Source: Sulfobacillus thermosulfidooxidans DSM 9293 (GTDB lineage: Bacteria; Bacillota; Sulfobacillia; Sulfobacillales; Sulfobacillaceae). Taken from it: a DNA stretch of 64,000 nucleotides. Both the position numbers and the translations under genes were made by a program. The notes below the pieces were generated by a model that saw nothing but the letters and a program-made list of their open reading frames with translations, searched no databases and was not told the DNA's origin. Where the stretch lies: NCBI RefSeq assembly GCF_900176145.1, contig NZ_FWWY01000001.1:501517-565516 (forward strand), read 5' to 3'. Shown in pieces: positions 44,662-53,657 of this stretch (positions are counted from its first letter, which is position 1; each line of letters opens with the position of its first letter).

Positions 44662-44688
44662 AAAAAAACACCTACCGGAAGGTAGGTG
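44662..44688 (-). terminator. terminator of RNase P RNA
   Basis: CACCTACC/GGTAGGTG perfect stem followed on the minus strand by T7. Directly after the rnpB 3' end. Confidence 0.92.
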
Positions 44689-44689
44689 C

Positions 44690-45043
44690 GATGCGAGTTA
44701 ACTAATAAGCCGAGTTCTGTCGAGGATGACCATTTATCTTGGACGCCAGTTACCTGACGCCTCCAGCGACCTACCCGGACAGTCAGCGAGCAACCTCATC
44801 CTGCCCCTATTCGGTCTTGCTGCGGGTGGGGTTTACCAAGCAAGTCAGTCACCTGACTTCTGGTGCGCTCTTACCGCACCGTTTCATCCTTACCAAGAGT
44901 AACCTTGGCGGTTTGTTTTCTGTGGCACTTTCCTTAGGGTCGCCCCCACTGGACGTTATCCAGCACCCTGCTCTATGCAGCTCGGACTTTCCTCAGATGC
45001 CACCTTTCGGATTAGCACCCGCGGTCATCTTGTTAGCTCGCAC
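44690..45043 (-). ncRNA. rnpB: RNase P RNA, bacterial
   Basis: Catalytic RNA of RNase P, which trims tRNA 5' ends. The minus strand carries the universal signatures: GAGGAAAGTCCGAGCTGC and GCAGGGTGCTGG near the 5' side, and CGACAGAACTCGGCTTAT near the 3' side. P1 forms from TGCGAGCTAAC with GTTAACTCGCA, which sets the approximate ends. Length about 354 nt. Its ends are estimated from P1 pairing. Confidence 0.95.
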
Positions 45044-45105
45044 TTTGGATGTTTATTATCACGCCAAACGGTTCGTTCGTCAACTGATGGTTAATGGGAT
45101 GGTTG

Positions 45106-45558
45106 TCACAATTTGCTTCGAAGATCTTCCATGGCCTTCACAGCCAATCGATCGGCCATTTCATTATATTCATTCCCCGCATGACCTTTGACTTTAGTCC
45201 AATTCACCTGTCGATCTTTAACTAAATCAAGCATCTGGCGCCATAAATCTTGATTTTCAACGGGTTGCCCTTTGGCATTCTTCCAACCGCGCTTTTCCCA
45301 ATTCGCAAACCAATTTTGTTTAAAAGCATTAATCACATAGGCCGAGTCGCTAAAAATTGTCACGTCAGCGCCTTTCGGTGTATGTTTTAACGCCTCAATC
45401 ACCGCTGTCATTTCCATTCGGTTGTTGGTCGTTCGTGGCTCGGCACCGAAATAGGACGGACCGTCAACAAAAACACACGCCCAGCCACCGGGCTGCCCAC
45501 CAGGCGCTTGATTATTGGCACAAGCGCCATCCGTATAAACCTGATACGTTATTCCCAC
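45106..45558 (-). CDS. rnhA: ribonuclease HI
   Basis: Cuts RNA in RNA/DNA hybrids. 150 residues with the four acidic catalytic residues in context: Asp10 in YTDGACANN, Glu in NNRMEMTAVIEAL, Asp in IFSDSAYVINAF and Asp in NEMADRLAV. The basic handle region KQNWFANWEKRGWKNAKG is present. Overlaps the gene upstream by 10 bp. Confidence 0.95.
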   Translation of the reverse strand: MGITYQVYTDGACANNQAPGGQPGGWACVFVDGPSYFGAEPRTTNNRMEMTAVIEALKHTPKGADVTIFSDSAYVINAFKQNWFANWEKRGWKNAKGQPVENQDLWRQMLDLVKDRQVNWTKVKGHAGNEYNEMADRLAVKAMEDLRSKL

Positions 45559-46358
45559 AGTCTTTTCTTATCTCCCCATAGTTTGTGCAATCCCGGGTAT
45601 AATAACTCGCCAGGTTGTTTCATGTCGACGACAATGTGATATTCTGCCAATTTTAGACGGCTGGACCAGCTCAGTTTTTCGCAATGGATTGTAGGAGGAC
45701 GACGATGCATAATAGCATGAATGAGTTCTGGTGTCTCTTCCATAAACCACCATGCCCCATCACCATCTTCATAGGCTTGAGCAAGCCCTAAACGATTTTT
45801 CAGGGCAATCCAGTCAAACGCGACCTCTTCGTAGGGATGTGCGGCCAACAACGCATTTTCGACGCGCTCTTGGTACCATTTGGGCACAATCACTTCTAAC
45901 CGCATTTCCTCTTCAGCATTCAATTGGCCAATCTGTCCTAAAAACGGATGGGTGTCCTCTTCGGGCCAAAATGTTCCTGTCCCTTTGGACGCATAACTAC
46001 ACCGTGAATAATGGCCAATGTGGCCTGCTCCTGCTTGCCATAGCGCTTCTCGAACTGTTTCTAAATGATCAGGTGGAACATATGTCACCAATTTATAATA
46101 GGGCTCAATATAGGCTAATGGCCCCACGGCTTTTCCAATATTGAGTTCTTTTAAGGCTCTTAGACGGCTAAAATATCCGATGGTGGGCACAGTTTCGGAA
46201 GCGTCTTCCCACATTTTAAGGGTCAAAACACGCCCCGATAACCCGGCTTTGTTCAGGCTAAACTCGACGTCCTCGTATCCTGCATCAAGGAACGAGGATG
46301 CCGGTAAATACTTAATATCTGGCCCAACAAAATCCTGAATTTGCTCGTTCGAGATCAT
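45549..46358 (-). CDS. NIF3-derived protein (insert domain with altered flanks)
   Basis: 269 residues from ATG 46358, coupled to trmK by ATGA. Residues about 90-200 match the PII/CutA-like insert domain of long NIF3 proteins such as YqfO: YKLVTYVPPDHLETVREALWQAGAGHIGHYSRCSY, then LEVIVPKWYQERVENALLAAHPYEEVAFD. The N- and C-terminal parts do not show the metal-binding THHP and HE-type motifs of the NIF3 core. It holds the trmK-adjacent place that nif3 has in many Firmicutes, so it may be a degraded or repurposed homologue. Confidence 0.7.
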   Translation of the reverse strand: MISNEQIQDFVGPDIKYLPASSFLDAGYEDVEFSLNKAGLSGRVLTLKMWEDASETVPTIGYFSRLRALKELNIGKAVGPLAYIEPYYKLVTYVPPDHLETVREALWQAGAGHIGHYSRCSYASKGTGTFWPEEDTHPFLGQIGQLNAEEEMRLEVIVPKWYQERVENALLAAHPYEEVAFDWIALKNRLGLAQAYEDGDGAWWFMEETPELIHAIMHRRPPTIHCEKLSWSSRLKLAEYHIVVDMKQPGELLYPGLHKLWGDKKRLWE

Positions 46359-47017
46359 GATATAACTCCCGTTAAATACTGCTTTTCGCGTTGCCAAGCC
46401 TCAAGCTGTGGAGTATCCAAAGAGGCATGATCGATATACTGATTTAACTGGATCACACGTGCTTTGACTAAGCTCTGAAATAAAGGACTATGTTGAAATT
46501 CTGTCGGCACCCAAAAAAACGGGGACCGGTCATCAAGATCGTTGTGGGCTGCTCTTTGGACCAACCACATCCCATAGATCTTTCCGTGTTCCTTAACCAG
46601 TTCAGCGCGTTGAATGAACCAATTATTCTCCAATAAGTACCGACGAAGAAGAAACAAACCCTGCATTGGTTGTACGATAAAAGCTGGAATGGCGCGGCTT
46701 TCATAGTCCTGGTGCAGAATGTGTTGAATAGTTCTGGGCCCCATTCCTGCAATCACGGCGACATCGATGGATATTGGCAAAGCGAGTAACGGGACGATTC
46801 CATCACCTAAAACCGGGGTGATGCGGGGAAAAAATGACCGGGTATAAGAGGTAAGCTGCTGCCACCCTTTTAGCGTTTTTTCGGTAGCATAAACTTGTTG
46901 TCCCTGTTCGGCGAGAGCCCGGGCCAAACGTCCTTGCCCCGCACCGACATCCGCGACGACCGCAAACGATTTACACCAGTCCCGAATGATTGCTAGTCTT
47001 TTCTCTAACGGCGCCAT
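46355..47017 (-). CDS. trmK: tRNA (adenine22-N1)-methyltransferase
   Basis: SAM-dependent methylase of A22 in tRNA. Rossmann motif VVADVGAGQGRLARALAEQG, then an ATEKTLKGW acidic position, LGDGIVPLL and VAVIAGMGPRTIQHIL, which match TrmK/YqfN. ATG 47017 chosen behind AAGGAGGG, giving 220 residues; the longer in-frame start lies inside tdk. Next to the NIF3-derived gene as in Bacillus (yqfN-yqfO). Confidence 0.88.
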   Translation of the reverse strand: MAPLEKRLAIIRDWCKSFAVVADVGAGQGRLARALAEQGQQVYATEKTLKGWQQLTSYTRSFFPRITPVLGDGIVPLLALPISIDVAVIAGMGPRTIQHILHQDYESRAIPAFIVQPMQGLFLLRRYLLENNWFIQRAELVKEHGKIYGMWLVQRAAHNDLDDRSPFFWVPTEFQHSPLFQSLVKARVIQLNQYIDHASLDTPQLEAWQREKQYLTGVIS

Positions 47018-47600
47018 CGTTCTGCCCTCCTTGGCTTCGACGAGAGGACAGCTGATCGTAGCATTCCAAGCACAGTGCTGTATAATTCCTTTCGCCCACC
47101 ATGACCTGTTCTCGACTGTCATTAAGCCGGTATGATATCATAGCGGGATTATGGCATAAGGAACACTGTGCATGCAATTTAATAATGTTATCAGCTACAC
47201 ACAGAAGATCCCCCATCGGTCCAAACGGATTTTCATTGGAGTCCATATCAAGACCCGCAATGGCCACATGCCGTCCTTGATGTCGCCAAACACGCACCAC
47301 GTCAACAATATGTCGTGAAAAAAATTGCGTTTCATCGATAGCAATAACATCTGCCTGATATTTTTGCACAATATCATGAAAACCCAATCCCTGTGTGTCC
47401 ACCGCAAACACAGGCACATGAGTGAGACTCGTATTGACGATCCGTCTTTGAATATCGCGTTCACTCTGCCGATTAGCCATATGGGGATAAAAAATGACGG
47501 TCGCATAACCAGCTGTTATCGCTTGTTCCACATAATGGATTAACTGCTCGGATTTACCGGAAAACATCCCGCCAGTTATGACGGTTATTGTGCCTGCCAA
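46971..47600 (-). CDS. tdk: thymidine kinase
   Basis: Salvage kinase making dTMP from thymidine. Walker A GGMFSGKSEQLIHYV, Walker B-type DVIAIDETQFF, lasso-region VMVGERNYTALC and zinc knuckles CSLCHNP and CLECYD. 209 residues. Overlaps trmK by 47 bp. Confidence 0.96.
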   Translation of the reverse strand: MAGTITVITGGMFSGKSEQLIHYVEQAITAGYATVIFYPHMANRQSERDIQRRIVNTSLTHVPVFAVDTQGLGFHDIVQKYQADVIAIDETQFFSRHIVDVVRVWRHQGRHVAIAGLDMDSNENPFGPMGDLLCVADNIIKLHAQCSLCHNPAMISYRLNDSREQVMVGERNYTALCLECYDQLSSRRSQGGQNDGAVREKTSNHSGLV

Positions 47601-47750
47601 AAACCATTGCCTCCTTATGTCTTTCTTCTTAACAATACTGGATTGGTCGCTTCATTCCTTCTGCATTTTGCTGATCTTTTGCCCAGCAAATTCTTAATCC
47701 TAGGACTTGACGGCGTGCGACAAGGCTGCTATTATACTTGATGTCGGCAT

Positions 47751-47826
47751 TCCTCGATAGCTCAATTGGTAGAGCACCCGGCTGTTAACCGGGTGGTTGC
47801 AGGTTCGAGTCCTGCTCGGGGAGCCA
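47751..47826 (+). tRNA. tRNA-Asn (GTT)
   Basis: 76 nt. Acceptor TCCTCGA pairs with TCGGGGA, D-arm AGCTCAATTGGTAGAGC, anticodon loop CTGTTAA (GTT), T-loop GGTTCGAGTCC, encoded CCA. Confidence 0.96.
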
Positions 47827-47833
47827 TTTTTTT

Positions 47834-47908
47834 GGGCCCATAGCTCAGTGGTAGAGCTGCCGGCTCATAACCGGTTGGTCGGAGGTTCGAATCCTTCTGG
47901 GCCCACCA
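47834..47908 (+). tRNA. tRNA with CAT anticodon (elongator Met, or Ile2)
   Basis: 75 nt, acceptor GGGCCCA/TGGGCCC fully paired, so it is not an initiator. Anticodon loop CTCATAA. The GGTTGGTCG variable region recalls the AUA-reading tRNA-Ile2, whose C34 is modified to lysidine by TilS, so Met versus Ile2 remains open. Confidence 0.93.
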
Positions 47909-47949
47909 GTTGACGGAACATAAACCGGTTTTATATAATACAAGTCTAA

Positions 47950-48024
47950 GGGCGCGTAGCTCAGTGGTAGAGCGCTTGCTTCACACGCAAGAGGTCACAG
48001 GTTCGATACCTGTCGTGCCCACCA
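47950..48024 (+). tRNA. tRNA-Val (CAC)
   Basis: 75 nt. Acceptor GGGCGCG/CGTGCCC, anticodon loop TTCACAC (CAC), T-loop GGTTCGATACC, encoded CCA. Third of a three-tRNA array. Confidence 0.96.
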
Positions 48025-48032
48025 TTTTACAA

Positions 48033-48057
48033 AACGCCGTATTTTAGGCGGTTTTTT
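48033..48057 (+). terminator. terminator of the tRNA array
   Basis: ACGCC/GGCG(G)T short stem and T7 run, 9 bp after tRNA-Val. Confidence 0.75.
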
Positions 48058-48168
48058 TATATCTGTATTTCCTCGTTTAATCTGCATCAACAGGCATATT
48101 CTTTATCACCATGGTGTCTTTCGACTTCTCTCCATAGCAGCCTCAATTCATACTTGTTACATATTGAA

Positions 48169-48203
48169 GAAAGGACTACCGCTTATCTTCAGTAGTCCCT
48201 TTA
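48169..48203 (-). terminator. hairpin downstream of the second SQR gene
   Basis: AAAGGACTAC/GTAGTCCCTTT stem with a 12-base loop, 43 bp after the SQR stop on the minus strand; moderate T content follows. Confidence 0.6.
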
Positions 48204-48245
48204 TCTTAGTCAGTAATCCTGTATCGTGTATAGAGATTATAGGAA

Positions 48246-49511
48246 TTAGAAGTTGTTAGCCATGAAGTTTGCAAAGGGAATACCCCAATCTGGAACTTTC
48301 CCTTTTGTCCGGAAAAACATTTCTTTATATTGAGCCTTTAATAAAAAGACAACTTCTGAACCGACTTTCAGTTGTTCCATTTTTCCGCCATACCAAGAAT
48401 CGGAGTTAATAAAGAAAGCCTTTTTATCTCCCATATCGCCAAGACAATTGACAATGAAATGTGGTGGAATATTAGCTTTCGCAGGTTCCATCCGGCCCAT
48501 GTCCATGGCAATCTGCTTGGCTACCATATCACCCGTAATGTGCGCTAAATAACCCAACTTGGGAACAACAACGGCCGCTGCATCACCACACGCAAAAACA
48601 TTCTTATACGTCGGATGACGCATCGTCATGTCGGTTAACACAAATCCCTGATCATCAACGATCGGCGTATTTTTCATAAATTCGTGGGGTTGCCAGTCTG
48701 GAAAGATAATCTTGAGTTCAGCTTCGATCGATGAGCCGTCTTGTAATTCGACACCGTCTTTAGTCAGTCGACGAATGCCCTGCGCTTTGTTCTTGTAATG
48801 CACGCCCGCTTCCGCAGCAAACTTTAAGATGGAAGAAACATTACCAAGACCCGCATCCTCAGCGATAGTGTCTCCTGGCGTAAACACGGTAATTTTATCA
48901 GGATTCCCTAACCCATGGTTTTTAAGCCACGTTGCCATGGAAAATACCATTTCTACGGGAGGCCCTTCACAAGCCGCCGCCGCCATCGGTACTAAATCTT
49001 GGGTCATGGTTCCTTGGTGAAAGAAATCTGATCCAATAGCAATAGGGCCACCTTTATAATCGTTCCGTAGATAACGGCGCAATTTTTCGCCATAAAATGT
49101 ATCGCTCACCGTTTGTCCATATTCTGCAAATCCTTCAATATCATCATAGGCTAGCCGGTTTCCTAAGGCAAAGACAACATAATCATAATGAATCGTTTCG
49201 GCTGCTGCTCCAGGACGTTCAGTCGGCACATATTCCACCGTCTGGCGGTCCACATCGAATCCTTTGACTTCACCTTGGATAAAATAAATGTCATCCTCTT
49301 CTAAAGGCTTAACAATATCCATATGCATTGTCAGCGCGGGATTACGATCATAATCTAAAACTTCCGAAGGAATATTGGGAACAAAAAGAAGATAGTTCTT
49401 TCGATCAATTAATGTAATGTCAACTGTATCACGGGCGTATTCGCGAATTTTTTGAGCCGCCCCTAATCCGGAAAAATTCCCTCCCAATACTAATACGTGT
49501 GGTTTAGCCAT
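48246..49511 (-). CDS. sqr: sulfide:quinone oxidoreductase-like flavoprotein, second copy
   Basis: 421 residues, highly similar to the SQR at 17492 from end to end. FAD motifs VLVLGGNFSGLGAAQ and NVFACGDAAAV; redox-type cysteines Cys181 (AAACEGPP) and Cys356 (VNCLGDMGD). The conserved tail YKEMFFRTKGKVPDWGIP is also present. Unlike the first copy it has no DUF1641 neighbour and is monocistronic. It probably serves different sulfide levels or conditions (inference). Confidence 0.87.
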   Translation of the reverse strand: MAKPHVLVLGGNFSGLGAAQKIREYARDTVDITLIDRKNYLLFVPNIPSEVLDYDRNPALTMHMDIVKPLEEDDIYFIQGEVKGFDVDRQTVEYVPTERPGAAAETIHYDYVVFALGNRLAYDDIEGFAEYGQTVSDTFYGEKLRRYLRNDYKGGPIAIGSDFFHQGTMTQDLVPMAAAACEGPPVEMVFSMATWLKNHGLGNPDKITVFTPGDTIAEDAGLGNVSSILKFAAEAGVHYKNKAQGIRRLTKDGVELQDGSSIEAELKIIFPDWQPHEFMKNTPIVDDQGFVLTDMTMRHPTYKNVFACGDAAAVVVPKLGYLAHITGDMVAKQIAMDMGRMEPAKANIPPHFIVNCLGDMGDKKAFFINSDSWYGGKMEQLKVGSEVVFLLKAQYKEMFFRTKGKVPDWGIPFANFMANNF

Positions 49512-49676
49512 TTTAGCGCTTCCTATCTTTTTCTGACTTTATTTAATCATATGTCGGATGTAATTATTTAACAATGATTCATCTCAGCCATTTCCATAAA
49601 GTGACATCTCTTTCGTTAAGCCTAGTTCTTTTTTGCTATTCCATTTGATAATAACTTCTGGATACCGTGCTATGTC

Positions 49677-50435
49677 TCAAGAGGCTGTGATCTGGACTTG
49701 TCCTTTGCCATGACTTTTGGCATGATACAAGGCATGATCAGCACGGCGCGCTATGGTCCAAATGCTGACAGAATCTTCTTGGCTCGTCCATCCGGCTACG
49801 CCAGCAGAAAATGTACAGCCGGTCAAGCCATCGCAGTTTGCTTCGCGAAACGCGATTAATAACCGGTTGGCGGCTGCCACAGCTTCTGATGGGCTCGCCC
49901 CTGGCAAAATCCATCCGAATTCCTCGCCACCCAATCGTCCCGTGATATCACTATGGCGCGCATGGCTTTGCAGTAAGGAGCCTAAAGTGCGAATCACAGC
50001 ATCGCCAACCAAATGGCCATTGGTATCATTCACCCGTTTAAAATCATCCAGATCTAAATAGACAAACGCCCACGGCTGGCCTTGCGATCCCAACCATTGA
50101 ACCATCTCTTCAGCGCGTGCCCAAAACACATCCGCCCTATATAAACCACTTAAGGCATCATAATCCGCCCGGTGTTGGAGGGGACGCACTAACCGAACCC
50201 ACACGACTGCGCGAATAATGCCCAAAAGCAGCATGCTACCAAACCAGTTCATCCCGCAAATCCACAAAAGAGTGGTCCGTAGTGAGTCTGGAAAAATCCC
50301 CCATCCAATCCACAATACACCAGCAACTAACAACGAATATCCTATGGCAAGAGGCCATACGATGCGTTCTACAGCATGCCACACCGAATACCCGCTGTGA
50401 TGGCGCCTTCTCTCTCCTCCGGGTCGTTTTACCAT
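49677..50435 (-). CDS. membrane-bound diguanylate cyclase (GGDEF)
   Basis: 252 residues: two N-terminal membrane segments (about 26-46 and 56-78), then a GGDEF domain with metal-site DLDDFKRVNDTNGHLVGD and active-site loop GGEEFGWILPG. The GGEEF form is active in many enzymes. No RxxD inhibitory site is seen at the usual position. Likely makes c-di-GMP at the membrane in response to an unknown signal. Confidence 0.9.
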   Translation of the reverse strand: MVKRPGGERRRHHSGYSVWHAVERIVWPLAIGYSLLVAGVLWIGWGIFPDSLRTTLLWICGMNWFGSMLLLGIIRAVVWVRLVRPLQHRADYDALSGLYRADVFWARAEEMVQWLGSQGQPWAFVYLDLDDFKRVNDTNGHLVGDAVIRTLGSLLQSHARHSDITGRLGGEEFGWILPGASPSEAVAAANRLLIAFREANCDGLTGCTFSAGVAGWTSQEDSVSIWTIARRADHALYHAKSHGKGQVQITAS

Positions 50436-50569
50436 GCGATCACCTGGCCCTGGCTATGATTAAACTTATCTCCTAAGAATTTATCGAATATTTTAACTTC
50501 AATTGGTTTTCATTGTAGCAATTATTTCCTTATATTGTCTCAATATAACGAGATTTTTATAGTCACAAC

Positions 50570-50785
50570 GATCTACCAGGGCATAGGACAGGTACCCCAA
50601 CGGATCACGTATCGCCGTGTCTTTCAAACGTTAAGGCGTAGTCTGGTTGAACACCTCGGCATGTTGCTGATGGGATAGGAGGGAGACTCCGGAGGATCGC
50701 TCCAGGGTCTCACGGTCCGTGCGCCGAGCCATCATGATTCCCCTAGAATCTCCGCCCTTGAGAGCGGAGAGGTTCAAGTATCAAT
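50570..50785 (+). mobile_element. probable remnant of the right end of an IS200/IS605 (tnpB) element
   Basis: A stop-interrupted plus-strand stretch ends in AGAATCTCCGC-loop-GCGGAGAGGTTCAAG, the kind of terminal hairpin plus TTCAA end found at the right end of IS605/IS1341 elements, where it also forms the 3' part of the guide (omega) RNA. No intact tnpB or tnpA remains in the window. The left boundary is not defined. Confidence 0.5.
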
Positions 50786-50792
50786 GCACAAG

Positions 50793-50823
50793 CAGGCTAA
50801 CGATCGCTCCCGACCGTTAGCCT
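50793..50823. terminator. inverted repeat between the scar and the MBL gene
   Basis: AGGCTAACG/CGTTAGCCT stem with a 13-base loop lies about 20 bp after the stop of the MBL gene (minus strand). Only modest T-richness follows on either side, so terminator function is uncertain. Confidence 0.45.
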
Positions 50824-50845
50824 TCTCGACATTATTTTTTCCGGA

Positions 50846-51643
50846 TTATTTTGGCGAAGAGAGCACGCGCGGAATATATATCGGCCATTCTTGACCATAT
50901 CCCAGTACCGCAACAGATAACTCGGGCCAGTACTCATGGGCATACCGCACAACTTGCCCAATGTCCCCCAAGTTGTTGGCAAATGCATCATAATGCATCG
51001 GAATCAGGACTTTCGCACCGATCCGCCCTGCCAATTCAACCGCTTCCCAGGCCGTCAAATTGCCCACAATATCTTCGCGCTCCCGGAAGAAGTCACGCCC
51101 GTTGATAGGCAGAAGCGCCACGTGAATCCCCGCCGCGCTTAACGTATCAAACAAAGACGGAGATAAAATGGTATCACCGCTATGATAGACACGAATGCCC
51201 CCAAAATCCATGATGTAGCCTAAAAATTGTCCCGGGATCCCGGAATCATACCCATCTTCAACATGAAGCGCATGTACACTAGGAATGGCTTGAATCTTTA
51301 ATGTTGTGCTTAAATCCACCCATTCAAATAAACGCGGATAAAGATATTCAGATGGCAAAAATCCGGCTTTCACAAGCCGTTCTTTCAAGTGAAGTGGAGC
51401 CATGACTTGAAGTCCAGGATTATGTTTCTTGAGATGGACAATGCTTTCCCAATCAAAATGATCCAAATGCTCATGCGTACTTAAAATCCAGTCAATGGGT
51501 CCTAGATCCTCGACTTGAAAGCGCGGATCATTGGCCCCACGGGTCGGCGTGAGAAAAGGATCAATAAGAATACGCAGTGAACGCGGTGTCGTGATTTCCA
51601 TGAGAAATCCTGATTGCCCTAACCAAAATAACGATGCTCCCAT
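50846..51643 (-). CDS. metallo-beta-lactamase-fold hydrolase (UlaG-like)
   Basis: 265 residues from ATG 51643 (AAAGGT upstream). Metal-binding motif STHEHLDHFDWESI, later VYHSGDTILSP and a terminal IPMHYDAF histidine. The LFWLGQSGFLMEI opening is like the UlaG/YtkL-type group of hydrolases (lactonases and phosphodiesterases). The substrate is not evident. Confidence 0.88.
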   Translation of the reverse strand: MGASLFWLGQSGFLMEITTPRSLRILIDPFLTPTRGANDPRFQVEDLGPIDWILSTHEHLDHFDWESIVHLKKHNPGLQVMAPLHLKERLVKAGFLPSEYLYPRLFEWVDLSTTLKIQAIPSVHALHVEDGYDSGIPGQFLGYIMDFGGIRVYHSGDTILSPSLFDTLSAAGIHVALLPINGRDFFREREDIVGNLTAWEAVELAGRIGAKVLIPMHYDAFANNLGDIGQVVRYAHEYWPELSVAVLGYGQEWPIYIPRVLSSPK

Positions 51644-51730
51644 ATTTTGACCTTTCTTCATCCTCAATAATAATTCGTGATCTCATCGTAACGGCCGTGA
51701 CTCTAAAGCACATCCCCTGGTAGCGCTCAT

Positions 51731-51763
51731 AAAAAACCCTTTATGCAGTCGTGCATAAAGGGT
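51731..51763 (-). terminator. terminator of the sugar ABC operon
   Basis: ACCCTTTATGCA/TGCATAAAGGGT stem followed by T5 on the minus strand, about 30 bp after the permease stop. Confidence 0.92.
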
Positions 51764-51790
51764 ACCACAAGGTTCTTTCATCGTGACCTT

Positions 51791-52612
51791 TTAGCCTTTA
51801 ACGGAACCAGCCAACAAGCCCCGTACAAAATATTTGCCCAGAAAAATATATACAACAAGAGTGGGGATTGACGCCATCAACGCGCTCGCCATTTGCACAT
51901 TCCACTGGATGGTCTGACTACCAGCAATATTCACCACGGCGACTGTAACGGGTTGATGCGGTGGATTGGTTACAGACACCGCAAATAAAAAGTTATTCCA
52001 AATTTGCGTAAACTGCCAAATCCCGGTTACCACAAAACCTGAAGCCGATAAGGGCAAGACAATATAACGAAAAATACCCCAATAGCCCGCTCCATCAATT
52101 TTTCCCGCTTCAATCATTTCGTCAGGAATCGCCGCATAGAAGTTGCGAAAGATGAGCGTGGTAATAGGAATGCCATAAACCACGTTAACTAAAATCAAGC
52201 CCGGTATCGATCCATACAAATGTAAGGTATCCAGTACTCGCAAGACAGGAATCAAAACGGCTTGATACGGTATAAACATCCCCAACAGGATAATAAAAAA
52301 TACCGTGTTCGAACCCTTAAATCGCCATTTGGCCAAGGCATACCCGTTCATGGCACCAATGAGCGACGAAATCACGGTCGCGGGAATGGTGAGATACACG
52401 CTGTTCATAAAATTGGGCCCTAATTTTTGCCAGGCCGTGGCTAAACTCGCAAAACTGATATGCTGTGGCAAATCCCACATCTGCGATAAATTAATGGCGG
52501 CACCTGATTTCAAACTCGTAACCGCAACCACATAGACGGGCATGAGATATAGCACCGCAAAAATCGTCAAGAGCAGATAAAGCAGGGAACGGTTCAATCG
52601 ACGAACAGCCAT
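51791..52612 (-). CDS. carbohydrate ABC transporter permease, MalG type
   Basis: 273 residues, six membrane segments, with the cytoplasmic coupling (EAA) loop around PDEMIEAGKIDGAGYWGIFRYIVLPLS. It follows the MalF-type gene with no gap. Sugar specificity unknown. Confidence 0.93.
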   Translation of the reverse strand: MAVRRLNRSLLYLLLTIFAVLYLMPVYVVAVTSLKSGAAINLSQMWDLPQHISFASLATAWQKLGPNFMNSVYLTIPATVISSLIGAMNGYALAKWRFKGSNTVFFIILLGMFIPYQAVLIPVLRVLDTLHLYGSIPGLILVNVVYGIPITTLIFRNFYAAIPDEMIEAGKIDGAGYWGIFRYIVLPLSASGFVVTGIWQFTQIWNNFLFAVSVTNPPHQPVTVAVVNIAGSQTIQWNVQMASALMASIPTLVVYIFLGKYFVRGLLAGSVKG

Positions 52613-53599
52613 TTATGCTCCCTCCTCCTTGCGCAACACCGAAATCAGATAGGGGATACTAAAGGCCGCCATAATCAAAAAAAGAATGGTCGCAATGGCC
52701 GCACCCTCGGCAAATTGACTCCCTTGGAAAGTCGTCTCAAACATATTGAGTGTGGGCATATCCGTGGTGAAATCCTGACCCGGCCCCGTCATCGCATAAA
52801 TTAATCCGAAGACTTTCAGCGACGCCGCACTCAAAATAATGACGGCAGTAACCGTTGAGGATTTCAATTGGGGAAAGATGACCGACCAAAACAACCGCCA
52901 TGAACCCGCCCCATCAATGCGGGCCGCTTCCTTAATTTCTTCGGGGATGGCTCGTAATCCAGCCAAATAAATCGCCATCGCAAATCCCGACATTTGCCAG
53001 ATGGCGGCAATCGTTACGGCAACCAGGGCCAAAGGAATCCCAAGCTGAATGAGTCCTACGGTAATACTTGGATCAATCGCCGTGCTCAAAAACCAATTGG
53101 GCGGATGCTGATCCCCTAACGCGCGCAAAATCAAATTCACCCCGGTCTGGGGGTTCAGCACCCATGACCAGATAACGCCAGTGGCCACAAAGGAAATCGC
53201 CATGGGGAAAATAAAAATACTCCGGAATAAACTCTCAAAACGAATTTTCTGATCAATCAATACCGCTAAAAATAATCCTAGGGCCAGACATCCTAATACA
53301 AATAATGCGGTAAACACCACAAGATTGCGAATATCAGACTGAAACCGGAAGGTTTCAAAGACAGCGACATAATTTTTCAATCCCGCAAAACTCAAGTTGG
53401 GAATATAACTGTTCCAATTGGTTAAGGACAGATATCCAGTCCAGGCAATAAAACCATAAACAAAGATTCCCAACGCAGCAAGTGATGGGACCAATACCAT
53501 AACGGCAGACGCCTTATCCCATGAGAAAGGTTTTTTCTTTACGGGTTTCACAGTCATTTCTTCGCTATCTTTCACAATAGCCCGTTTTATCACCCTCAT
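52613..53599 (-). CDS. carbohydrate ABC transporter permease, MalF type
   Basis: About 328 residues from ATG 53599 (AAAGGAGG just before); GTG 53593 or ATG 53557 are also possible. The longer open frame overlaps the binding-protein gene and is not needed. EAA loop IPEEIKEAARIDGAGSWRLFWSVIFP; six to seven membrane segments. Partner of the MalG-type permease. Confidence 0.92.
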   Translation of the reverse strand: MRVIKRAIVKDSEEMTVKPVKKKPFSWDKASAVMVLVPSLAALGIFVYGFIAWTGYLSLTNWNSYIPNLSFAGLKNYVAVFETFRFQSDIRNLVVFTALFVLGCLALGLFLAVLIDQKIRFESLFRSIFIFPMAISFVATGVIWSWVLNPQTGVNLILRALGDQHPPNWFLSTAIDPSITVGLIQLGIPLALVAVTIAAIWQMSGFAMAIYLAGLRAIPEEIKEAARIDGAGSWRLFWSVIFPQLKSSTVTAVIILSAASLKVFGLIYAMTGPGQDFTTDMPTLNMFETTFQGSQFAEGAAIATILFLIMAAFSIPYLISVLRKEEGA

Positions 53600-53657
53600 T
53601 ACCCTCCTTTGTTGCGAGGAGTAAGCGGCAGGCTCGGCCTGCCGCTTAAAACGTGTC

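Larger units (their letters stand above)
50436..50842. other. intergenic region with a mobile-element scar
   Basis: About 400 bp with no intact gene. The left part (to about 50570) is A+T-rich promoter-like DNA upstream of the GGDEF gene. The right part contains remains that resemble the 3' end of an IS200/IS605-type element and a final inverted repeat at 50793-50823. Confidence 0.5.

Noticed and set aside
44739-45191. 150-codon open frame on the plus strand
   Set aside because: It runs antisense through the RNase P RNA and into rnhA; the RNA signatures are decisive.
47834-47908. Initiator tRNA
   Set aside because: The first acceptor pair is a full G-C match and the anticodon stem lacks the three G-C pairs typical of initiators.
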